Assembly (NCBI GenBank): GCA_036874045.1
Contig: CM072339.1
Location: forward strand, 13,833,501 to 13,897,500
Source: Cymodocea nodosa
Taxonomy: Eukaryota; Streptophyta; Magnoliopsida; Alismatales; Cymodoceaceae
Direction of reading: 5' to 3'
DNA: 64,000 nucleotides
Shown here one piece after another: positions 1 to 9,063 of the stretch. The notes under the pieces were generated by a model. The model searched no databases, was not told the DNA's origin, and saw only the letters and a program-made list of their open reading frames with translations. Numbering within the stretch: the stretch's first letter is position 1; each line of letters starts with the position of its first letter. The translations under genes were made by a program, and so were the position numbers.

Positions 1-903
1 GGAATAGATTTTATGGGTCCATTTCCTATGTCTAATCAATTTAATTACATATTGTTGGGGGTGGATTATGTATCTAAATGGATAGAAGGTATTCCTACAA
101 AAACTAATGACAACAAAGTGGTAATACAATTTATAAGAACCAATATATTTGCTAGATTTGGAATACCTAAAGCTATTATCAATGATAGAAGAACTCATTT
201 CTGTAATAGAAGTTTTGAAGCCTTAATGAAGAAATATGGAGTAAACCACAAAATTGCAACATCATATCATTCGCAAACAAGTGGACAAGTAGAAAGTGCA
301 AACAAACAAATGAAGTTAATCTTAGAAAAAGTAGTAAATCCTACTAGAACAGATTGGGTTAATAGATTGGTAGATGCACTTTGGGTTTATAGAACTGCTT
401 ATAAAACAAGCTTAGGTATGTCACCTTTTAGGCTAGTATATGAAAAAAGTTGTCATTTATCAGCTGAAATAGAACATAATGCTTATTGGGCATTAAAAAC
501 TCTGAACACTAACTTAAATCAAGCTGCGGAAAATAGAAAAATGCAATTAATTGAATTAGAAGAATTTAGAAATGAAGCTTATTCGAAGACTGTAAGAGAA
601 AAAGAGAAAATGAAATTCTAACATGATAGGAAGTTTATTCAAAAAAGCTTTGAAATAGGACAAGAAATATATCTTTATATGACTAGACTCCATAACCATC
701 TAGGAAAATTAAGATCTAGATGGGTAGGACCTTACATAGTTCGAAATATTTATCCTTATGGAGCTATTGAAATTGAAAATCCTAAAAATCAAAATATATT
801 TAAAGTAAATGGAAAAAGACTTAGACCTATTCTGAAAACACCAAAAAGCTCCTTTGGAATTATAGAAGAAGTTAGAGTAGAGGACTACTCGAGCTTTACT
901 TAG
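1..903 (+). pseudogene. Athila-type Ty3/gypsy integrase, C-terminal part of pol
   Basis: This frame enters the window already inside pol. Integrase joins retroelement cDNA to host DNA. The catalytic triad is visible: the first Asp in the GIDFMGPFP motif (residue 3), the second Asp at residue 62 (IINDRRTHF) and Glu at residue 98 (SGQVESANKQM), giving the D,D(35)E spacing of the family. After it come the segments typical of Athila pol: a conserved CHLSAEIEHNAYWALK block, a long LIELEEFRNEAY helix and a C-terminal chromatin-facing segment (GKLRSRWVGPYIV). One in-frame TAA at 619-621 breaks the frame, and the sequence continues in the same frame to the natural stop at 901-903. RT, RNase H and the zinc-binding N-terminus of integrase lie upstream of the window. 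Lineage call is by motif recognition. Confidence 0.93.
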
Positions 904-1442
904 TAAGAAATCAGTTTTTATGTTTATATATATATATATATAAATATAAAATATAAAAATCGTTGCGGTTCAATCGAACGGAACCATCGGTATGACCGGA
1001 ACATAAAAAATATGTATATTAATTTTCAGAAAAAAATCGAAACATAGTATCGGTTCAATTGGGAAAAAAAATTAGGTCTGACCGAAACATAGTATCGGTT
1101 AAACCGATAAAAAAATAGAAAAACTATTATCTTTAGTATTATTATTATTATATCTATTTGTACGAGAAGTCCGTTGAGTTACGCTTAACTCTACGAGCTT
1201 ACTCCGTTGAGTCTTGAGTTAGTCAATGAGCTTATTCTGTTGAGTTAACTGTAACTCAACGGAGTACTGTAGCTAAGACCGTGGATGAGAGAGCAATAGT
1301 TGGTTCGGGAAATGACCCGATTACTCGCCTAAACTTAGGGTTTATTTAAACTAAAACCTAGGGTTTTGGGGGCATTATTTGGCAAACCATTTGGAATTTA
1401 GAATAGTAGAAATCAGAGTGATTCATATTGTTGTGTAACTCC
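904..1442 (+). other. Spacer between gypsy pol and downstream ORF
   Basis: No coding potential is seen. It begins with an AT microsatellite (about 920-950), followed by two loose copies of a GACCGAAACATAGTATCGGTT-type segment (about 985-1105). Bases 1171-1264 hold an array of the GTTGAGTTA palindrome found in the LTRs of this window. Bases 1300-1360 contain a CCCGA...CGCCTAAA...TTTAAAC pattern also present upstream of the copia ORF3 at 52255-52305, so this may be a leader or internal promoter for the ORF that starts at 1443. Confidence 0.6.
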
Positions 1443-3665
1443 ATGATAAGGAAGATGACACCTGAGTTCTGGGAAGATGCAATTGACACAGCACAGTTTC
1501 TGAAGGAATCAGAGGAATGGCACACGCGACAAAAGATTCAGAATACGATAAGAGAAAAAGAGTTATAGAAGGTAGAATCCGAACTTTTTAGATTAAGAAG
1601 AATGTTAGTAGATTGTGGTATACAAATACCCTAGATAATGGAGACACGAATTAGAGTAGCAACAAAAATTGCAGTTAGTAAAGAAAGAAAAATTAGGTCA
1701 AACAATGAAGTAGCCTTAGAGCTAATCTAGCGCAAGGCTAGATTATGGTTTAAAAGGTGCATTGCTGGTCGTGGAAGTTGGGAAATATGGCAGCAACAAC
1801 AAGCAGGAGAACAGGAAGAACCAATTGCTGAAAGACCTGTTCCTGAGGAACAGCAGTTAGGACCTCCAGTTCAGCCAACAAAGCCATTGCCACGAGTAGC
1901 ATTTGCTTGGCCGAGAACTGATGAAGAAGAGAAAGAGTTTGCTAGCTTGGTAAAAACAGCAAGAGACCAAGGTGATGATGAAGGAATAGCTACAGCTAAG
2001 GCACATATTTTATATGATGCCATTAAGAAAAGAAGGGCCGAAGAAAAGTTGAGGGCCTAGTACAAAATTAAGGTTGAACAACATCAAACAGTAGTTAAAT
2101 CAAGTGCTGCAAGAGAAGCTGAAGCTGGTCCTTCGAGACCAGTAATTATAGAGAGAATTAAACAGGAAGAGCTAGTACCTATGGCTCGAAGGCCTACAAA
2201 GCCTTTATTTTTAGATTTAATCTCAGATGATGAAGAGGAAGAACATGCACAATTAATCAGAAAAAGGAAAGGAAAAGAGAAAGTGACTGACTATCAAAAA
2301 GAGATTAAATCTGAGGTACCAATTTCAATAAGGCCTGTGGAGCCAATTTTTATAAACCTGCTATCCGATTCTGAGGAGGAGTAGGAGGAGCAGCAGCAAG
2401 AGCAAAGAGAAGAAGAGAAACATGTTGAAATTAGTCTGCAGCCTATACAAGAAGAAGAAACAAAAATTAGGGTAGAAACTGAATTGCCCGTGACTCCATC
2501 CCAATCTGCCACAGAATCAGAAAGAACAGTGATAGAGCAGATTGGTAGTCAGGAGGAAGAAAAAAGAGTAGAAAATGAAGAAGAAGCTGAACGAAGCCAT
2601 TTGGACAAAAATGACTTTACAGATTCCACTAAAGAGCAAGAAACTCTTCAACAATTTATGGAAAGAATTCAAGATAGAGTGGAGAGTTCTGCCGGCTCAC
2701 CACTACAGATAGAAGCAGAAGTAAAAATTCAGGAATCTGTAGAACATTTTCAAGTTCAACCTATGGTAGAGGAAGATCAAGAACAAACCCCTCTAGAACA
2801 ACAAAGTTACATTCCTAACCCGACTGAAACAATAGTTCTGAATGAGGTACATTTTTGGAGTTAGGAAGCTTATAATAAATATCAAGAGATTAGAGGTTAT
2901 GCTATTATTTACAGTAGACCAATAAATTTGGATGGAATGCAAGAAATCAAAGAATTATTTGAATTCCAAGGTCTACTGAATTTTATTTCTCAAGAAAGAG
3001 GGCATGCACTATATGAGAATCTAGTGCCCTGTTTTTATGCAAATTTAAGAGAAGGAGAAGGAAGATCAATTTCCAACATAGAGGAAGCTGATGTACAGAT
3101 AACACCAAAGCTTCTCCACAACATTTTTGGATTAAAGAATGAAGGGTAGGAAATTTTAGAAAGTACAACTGTCGTTAAATGGACAAAACAAGAAATCAAG
3201 GACAGTTTGGCTATCAATCCTGGTGTGCCTTTATTAAACAGACTGAAGCATTTAAATGGTAAAGCACACATGGTAGCCAACATTTTGATTAAGAATGTCT
3301 ATCAACAACAAGGCCATGACATAGAATTGAGTCAATTTGTCAAATGGGCCACGTTTGTCGTTGTAAATAGAATTCAAATAAATTGGACTACAGTTTTTAT
3401 CTCCAAGCTGAAAACATTAAAGAAGAAATTGTTTTATGGAGATTTGATTTCACTGCTAATGGTGGATTGTATTGATTTCACGAAATGGGCATAAAAAAGG
3501 ATTAGATCAAGAACCATTTCAGTGAAAGAATACAGAAATTTTGTAGCTGCAGAAATAGCTGTACCTTCTAAAGGAATTACAGGAGCTGTAGAAAGAATTA
3601 ATCAATTAGAGCTACAATTAGAAAAACTCCAGAAGGAAGTAGATGAACTTAGGAATAGAGACTAA
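1443..3665 (+). pseudogene. Extra 3' ORF of gypsy element with plant-transposon-type domain
   Basis: One reading frame of 741 codons runs from the ATG at 1443 to the TAA at 3663-3665. It is interrupted only by in-frame nonsense codons (TAG near 1566, 1632, 1728, 2058, 2382, 2862 and 3147, TAA near 3492) and shows no obvious frameshift. The N-terminal part is basic and coiled. The middle (codons about 240-470) is very acidic and Glu-rich, with two SDDEEEE/SDSEEE clusters. The C-terminal part (from about 2928) has the pattern LFEFQGLLNF, YENLVPCFYANL, IFGLKNEG, NRIQINW typical of the domain catalogued as 'putative plant transposon protein'. It ends in a short coiled coil. Its place behind pol is that of the env-like ORF of Athila elements, but no signal peptide or membrane segment is seen. 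Function unknown. The C-terminal domain is clearly related to copia ORF3 at 52386, 57303 and 25287. Confidence 0.8.
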
Positions 3666-4420
3666 ATTGTATTGTTCGTCTACTTGTATAGAATTGTATG
3701 AAAATTGTATGATGTATTTGTAATGTAAATTGATTCATATTAATGAATATAAATTTTTCAGATGTACTTTTCATACGTGTTTTGAATGTGAAATGAATGG
3801 AATTTATTGAATGTTATATATATTTTGTGGAACTTTATGAATGAATGTTTAACAGATTTACAATTTGTTGAATGACAGGATAGATGCTTGAAAATTTCTA
3901 CATGTTGCAAGGAAAAATGTAAATTCTGCATAACATAAAATGACCTGCAAGTTAAATATTTATATAATGTTCAGATTTAAACAAATTTTGATTAGAATGA
4001 TGCATTAATGACATAGCTTTAACTTTATTTCAGTTAGCAGAATGAAAAAGAAAAAAAGCAGAAAGGTACTTACGAGGAGTAAAACTTAGAGGTTGCCAAG
4101 TGTTAACTCAACGAAGTAAGTTCGTTGAGTTAAATGTAACTCCACGAGGTCAGTAATATAATATAAGGTCACTCCGTTGAGTTATCTGTAACTCAACGAA
4201 GTTAGTCCGTGGAGTTAGCAACAGTAACCGACTGTGTTCCGTTGAGTTATCTATAACTCAACGAGGTTAGTTCGTAGATTAAGCAGAATAGTTATTCTTT
4301 TAACCACGAACGAAACTTCGTCGGTTTAGCGGTTACCAAAATTTGAAATTAGTAGTGGTACACGTACCCATAAAAATAGGAACCATGATGCACGTTGCAA
4401 GACACGTTCTTGCAATGAGA
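3666..4420 (+). other. Noncoding region with GTTGAGTTA array
   Basis: No gene is seen. Bases 3666-4070 are plain AT-rich sequence with a purine-rich stretch at about 4040-4066. Bases 4103-4270 hold at least three imperfect palindromes of the type CGTTGAGTTATCTGTAACTC with alternating CAACGAAG/CCACGAGG flanks. This could be the remains of the 3' end of the first gypsy element or of the 5' LTR of the next one. Neither LTR boundary could be placed. Confidence 0.5.
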
Positions 4421-4585
4421 TTTATTCACTTTATGGATGTGCATTATATATATAAACAGAATGTTATTTTCGAGTTACCAGCACTTTTAAAAGAAATGAG
4501 AATGCGTTGGAGGAACTAGAAGGAGAAGCAGCTGATTTGACTTCATCTGTCAACAAATATTTATTGAATGGAAAGTTTCAAACTG
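4421..4585 (+). other. 5' leader of Athila-like copy A
   Basis: This stretch aligns with 11204-11360, the leader that follows the primer site of copy B. Shared parts include the CAGAATGTTATTT...AGTTACCA block, GGAACTAGAAGGAGAAGCA and TTCATCT. It marks the start of the internal region of copy A even though no LTR or primer site is recognisable just upstream. In copy B the same leader runs straight into the F-box ORF, whereas here 1548 bases with gag lie between. Confidence 0.65.
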
Positions 4586-4614
4586 ATATGTAATTAATCA
4601 TCTATTATTTATTT

Positions 4615-5953
4615 ATGAGCACATGAACTCGTTCTCTAAGCACTAAATGATTAGTAAGAACACCTACTCAGGAATTTTCATCACAAAGGCGTACTGAAAC
4701 ATTTTCTGAACTGGACTTTAACGAAATTCTTTGGGGTGTAGCTAACATTTCTTTAAAAGAGAACGTAGAGATGGATGCTCCAGTAGAAAAACCATTAAGA
4801 GAAATTCTGTATCCTGAATTAGTTGATGAACCTTTATGTATTTGATTGCCAAACTTTGAGGGAGATAGGTTTGAACTGAAATTTAATTATATTAGTCAAT
4901 TGCCACATTTTCACGGATTAGAAAGAGAGGATGCCTATTATTTCTTTAGAGAATTTAACGAAGTTTGTCAAATGATGAAAATGTCGAACATGAGTATAGA
5001 TGCTATTAAACTTAGATATATCCCTTTTTCTTTAAAGACAGCTAAGAGATGGTTATATACTCTGTCGCCTGATTCAATTTCTACATGGACTGAATTTTAC
5101 TTTGTTCTTCTGGAAAAATATTATCCAACACATCAAACGATTAAAAAGAAAAAAGAAATATTAATGTGTAGCCAAAAATAGGGTGAATCATTTTGGAAAT
5201 ATTTTGAAAGAATTAAGGATTTACTGATTCAATGTCCACATCATGCAATGAGTAAAGCAGAATTAATAGGTATAATTTATGAAGGTATAGATGTTTCAAC
5301 AAAATCTTTATTAGAATTTACTTGTCAAAATGGATTTCTAAAACTTTGTAGTGAAGAAGCATAGGCATATAGAAAACTTTGCAAAAAGAACTACACAGTG
5401 GGAAAACTCAACTGAAGCTATTGCAGATAAAAAAATATTGCTAAGAGGAATGCATGAAATAGATTCAAGTACTATGCTTGAGGTAAAATTAATTGAATTA
5501 ACAAAGAAAATAGAAGAGTTATCATTAAATCAAAAGCTAGCAGAAAAGAATGCAAACATAAATGATTTAGATATTATTTATGCTAGAAACTAGAGAAATA
5601 ACTTGGGAAATTCTTATAATCCTAATTGGAGAAATCACCTGAATTTATCTTGGAAAAACAACAATTTCCAGGGAGGAGAAAATATAAATGAGAAAAATAT
5701 AAGTTATGAAGCATTAATTGAACAAGGATCTAGAATAGAGAAATTAGAGAAGATAATCTAACAATTAAACAATCGTCTGGATTTTGTATTTGGAAATGCT
5801 GTAATTCAAAATCAGAATAGAAATATACCACTTAGACAGAAGGAACCAATGGAAGTTAAACCTACTGTAGGATTGCCAATACAAGCAATACCTAACCCTA
5901 TCAATAGAACTGTTAATGAAATTGATACCTCTTTTGGGAGGGTAGCTGAATGA
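4615..5953 (+). pseudogene. gag: Athila-type gag of copy A
   Basis: Gag forms the virus-like particle. The start is set at the ATG at 4615, in frame with the conserved region. The core matches plant Athila gag: LPNFEGDRFELKFNYISQL, FHGLEREDAYYFFREFNEVC, LRYIPFSLKTAKRWL, then GESFWKYFERIKDLLIQCPHH. A frame change near 5360-5372 moves the reading into +2, where HIENFAKRTTQWENS continues the family pattern. The Asn/Trp-rich NPNWRNH segment and the terminal coil follow, ending at TGA 5951-5953. Nonsense codons occur at 4624, 4648, 4843, 5179, 5362, 5591 and 5759. No CCHC zinc knuckle is seen and no pol follows, so the element was non-autonomous. Confidence 0.85.
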
Positions 5954-6012
5954 AGCAACATATCTGAAGCAACTATCTGTATATATATATGTTTTTATTT
6001 ATAGTTAATAGT

Positions 6013-6075
6013 ATCGTAGAGTTAGTCCTTAACTCAACGAACTTAGTCCATTGAGTTATGCCTTAACTCCACGAG
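6013..6075 (+). promoter_or_regulatory. GTTGAGTTA motif array before F-box ORF
   Basis: Alternating GAGTTAGTCCTTAACTCAAC and CATTGAGTTATGCCTTAACTC half-sites, the same palindrome as in the LTRs. It lies 68 bases before the F-box start, within the inferred intron. Role is inferred only from its repeated position before coding units. Confidence 0.4.
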
Positions 6076-6142
6076 GGTGTGCAGTAGTTATGTTAATTTT
6101 TGTCTTTGCTAAATTTTTGTTTGTGTTATACAGAATCGACAA

Positions 6143-7279
6143 ATGGAATTGATGCAATTACTGTTGGATGCACTAAGGGAAGTACTGAGTAATTTATCAG
6201 CTAAAGATCTGTGCAGGCTGTGTTGTGTATCAAAAGAAATTAAAGACTATATTGAAGAAAAATATTTTCAGGAACTACAAGCTGCAAAAATGACTAAGAT
6301 TAGAGATGGATTCAAATGGAGGTCATTTAATCGTAGTTTAATTAACCATGAATATCTGGCTATGGAAGAAACTACTGGAATTCCACCCAATACATTAGAA
6401 GGAATAGATCATATTATGGGGATAGATGAATGATTAATCATATACAAGACGAGACCAAGGTATGCAAGTTTATTACCTGATATTTTGATAAGCAATCCTA
6501 TAACAAGAGAAGAATGGAATATAGGAAGACCAAATAGATATGAAGTACCAACTATAAATTGTGGATCGACTTTAATATTTTTTGATAAAAATTCTACAAT
6601 TCCTGAAAAATTATATTATTGGAGACCTACAGGAAATTGGGGTGAAGATTTACGCTTAAGTGTGTATAATTTTCTGAATAGATCTTGGAATGAAAATATT
6701 ATGATATATCTAGGCCAGAAATCATTAATTAACCAAACACATGTCATACTTGATAGATATGTATATCTAGTCACAGATATATCAAGAGCATTTGGATCTG
6801 ATTTATACATAGTGAGTATAGACAGTTATGATGAATATATAGAAATTTTACCTATACCGAGAGAAATAGCTAAACCACCATCTGCAGAATTTAATAAAAT
6901 TCAAATAGGAATGTGGTATAATGAAGATGATGATCCTACTTTATGTTTGATAAGATGGTGGGATGAATTGATGAAATTTCAAATATGGATTATGAAAGAC
7001 ATAAATGAATGGAAGTGGGAAAAGGAATATATTGAAATAGATGTAGAAATAGAAACTACTACATTAACTTGGAACCGAAAAGGATCCCTTTCTGCATTTC
7101 ATATCATTAATGGTAATACACTTGTATTTGGAATTTATAATATATTACACGTTTACAAATTAAGAAGGAACAAGAACTACATTAAAACAGAATTAATAGC
7201 AAGAAGAACTATGCCTAAAAAGTTTACTTGGACTAACATGTTTATTCCATTTGTTTCTACTTTTCAATCTTGTTCTTAA
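6143..7279 (+). pseudogene. F-box protein gene carried by retroelement copy A
   Basis: F-box proteins are substrate receptors of SCF ubiquitin ligases and bind SKP1 through the F-box. Residues 5-45 have the plant F-box pattern (LLLDALREVLSNLSAKDLCRLCCVSKEIKDYI cut into its usual hydrophobic steps). After it comes the short SLLPDILISNPITREEW segment and a Trp-rich repeat region resembling the F-box-associated/kelch-like domain (RWWDELMKFQIWIM, LTWNRKGSLSAFHI, NMFIPF). The 379-codon frame has one break, TGA at 6431-6433, so as it stands it encodes either a 96-residue F-box-only protein or two pieces, with the next ATG at 6485. Copy B has the same TGA at the same place. Lies between gag and the 3' noncoding module, in the position of an Athila env gene. 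Substrate unknown. Confidence 0.8.
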
Positions 7280-7683
7280 GTTGTGATTTTGTATGTTTAA
7301 TGTTGTGTATTTTGCATTTATTTTTAGAAAAAAAAAAGAGAAATTTTTTTTTTGAGTTTTTATTTTATTTTATAAAAAAAAAAATATATCAATCTAGTTT
7401 GTTGGTATCTATTCTGGGAAACCAACTGGCTTGCTTGTGAGCCACTAGAAGCATAGGAGCCTAGGTTCCACACAAGACACTGATTTATCAATATCTGTTA
7501 AATGTTATTTTGTTTTATATTCTACTTTTATTTGTGAATGAAAAGTTTTTCAGAATAAAAAATCGAAATATGCAGAAAAAGATACAAACGAAACAAGGTA
7601 TGTAACTGATTACTTATCTTGAATTTTAAATCAAAGAAACTATATTCATGCCTGCTACAATTACTGTGTTTATTGTCAAATCT

Positions 7684-7726
7684 TTTACATTGAGGACAAT
7701 GCAAAATGTAGGTATGGGGGGGAGGT
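7684..7726 (+). promoter_or_regulatory. Internal polypurine tract of copy A
   Basis: TTTACATTGAGGACAATGC with its inverted CATTG/CAATG arms is followed by GGTATGGGGGGGAGG. Athila-type elements carry such a tract at the end of the pol-side region, where it can prime plus-strand DNA internally. Conserved in copy B at 12980-13026. Confidence 0.6.
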
Positions 7727-9050
7727 AATTAAAGTAACAGACATGTAAGTTTGTTAATTAAAGGGATTAAAATGGTACTGCAATGTTTTGTGGAAATTGA
7801 AAATTTTTATGAACTTACTGTAATTATCCGATAATTGAGACTGTAAAATTTTTATAAACTATAACTACTTGAATGTTATATTTAGAAGGTTATATAAGAT
7901 GCTATAGAATTTACTATTTATGCAAATCTGGATATAATATCTTATGTTTTTTCTGAATTTCATGAGTTTAACAGTTTCATGATTTTAAAATGAAATCAGA
8001 ATGCTTAATGAAAAATCAGTAAATTATCTAAAGTCCTGAAGGAGCTGAAATATGAATTCTAGATTAAATGAAACACATATGATTAAAGATACATTTAATT
8101 TGACTGATTGAACTTGTAGAATGATTTATGTGTAGATCTTATTAAACTACAAAAAAAGTATGAGCCTATTGTTATGGATTCATATTTTCAGTAAATGATA
8201 GAAGCATGACTATATGAGATTGGTGTTTTACTGCATTTGTATTAATGAAATACGTACATATACAGTATGTGATTAATGTTTTGTTTTGTGTTTGTATTTT
8301 GATTGAAAAAAAAAAAAGAGAAAAGAAGAAGAAGAAGAAGTAGGAAACTTTGAGAGTTTATTGACTTGTTTGATCACGAGCCTTTTGTACTTGAGCAGAT
8401 AGGTATGTAAGGATTGTTGACTTGAAAAAGGACTCTTGAAATCTGACAACCTAAGATCCTGATTAGATCTGGGATTGTTGACTAAAAGCTTGTTACATGG
8501 GTACATTAGAAAGCTCCTATATGATTCAAGCTTGTTAAATTAACTTTTAAAGTACAAAAAAAAAAAATATATACATATACTATTTTGAAAAGATACAAGT
8601 GTTTTGTGAAATACAAATATCTTATGAATCGAGTATATTTTATGTTATATAGAATTACTGAAATATGAATCTGGAATTGACTTTTGAAGTTGTTTAATGG
8701 AGATACAATTCTGTATTCTACTTGTCTTAATCAGATTGAATTGGATTGTACTTTGATTCGTATGTTGTTGAAATTTCTTCTAGAAATCTTATTGGAAAAT
8801 TTAGGCTAATAGATGATGAAAAGAAGAACAAACGATAATATAATTAACACCTATGTGATGATGATATACTTTGTATGTAATTTGCATATATTCAAGTATA
8901 TTTGCAGGTTGGTTACTGAAACATACAGAATATCTATATAATAATTCTTATGTTGAACAGAAGAAAAAAAGAAGAAGAAGAATTAATTCTAGCACTTTTA
9001 GAAAGACTAATTAATTAGATCTTAGTTTGCTAAGGGACTAGCAAAATTTA

Positions 9051-9063
9051 GGTATAGGGGAAG
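9051..9063 (+). promoter_or_regulatory. Terminal polypurine tract before LTR1
   Basis: GGTATAGGGGAAG directly precedes the TGTTTAG start of LTR1, the expected plus-strand primer. The counterpart GTATGGGGGAAG precedes LTR2 at 14337-14348. Confidence 0.7.

Larger units (their letters stand above)
4586..6133 (+). other. Probable retained intron containing gag (copy A)
   Basis: Inference. Copy B lacks exactly this stretch: its leader ...TTCAAATTG is followed at once by AATCACAATAGATG, matching ...TTCAAACTG at 4577-4585 and AATCGACAAATGG at 6134. In copy A the left edge reads ATATGT, one G-to-A change from the donor consensus GTATGT, and the right edge reads TTATACAG, a good acceptor. Copy B thus looks like cDNA of a spliced RNA from which the gag-bearing intron was removed to bring the F-box ORF behind the leader. 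A chance deletion in B cannot be excluded. Confidence 0.5.
7280..9063 (+). other. 3' noncoding module of copy A, shared with copia elements
   Basis: No ORF is supported. It carries poly-A/poly-T runs, then the internal purine tract at 7684-7726. From about 7880 to 8915 it is homologous by eye to the pol-ORF3 spacer of the Sirevirus copies (50870-51870, 56243-56770, and the complement of 25805-26830). The best conserved part is 8373-8560 (GAGCCTTTTGTACTTGAGCA, GGTATGTAAGGATTGTTG, GATCTGGGATTGTTGACT, ATGATTCAAGCTT). It ends with a second purine tract abutting LTR1. Aligns along its length with 12503-14348 of copy B. Confidence 0.75.

Noticed and set aside
3666-4100. Possible LTR end of the first gypsy element
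   Set aside because: No TG...CA boundary, purine tract with matching LTR start, or similarity to LTR1/LTR2 could be placed.
4103-4270. Regular short palindromes that might suggest a CRISPR-like array
   Set aside because: Spacing is irregular, repeats are degenerate and the context is plant retroelement DNA.
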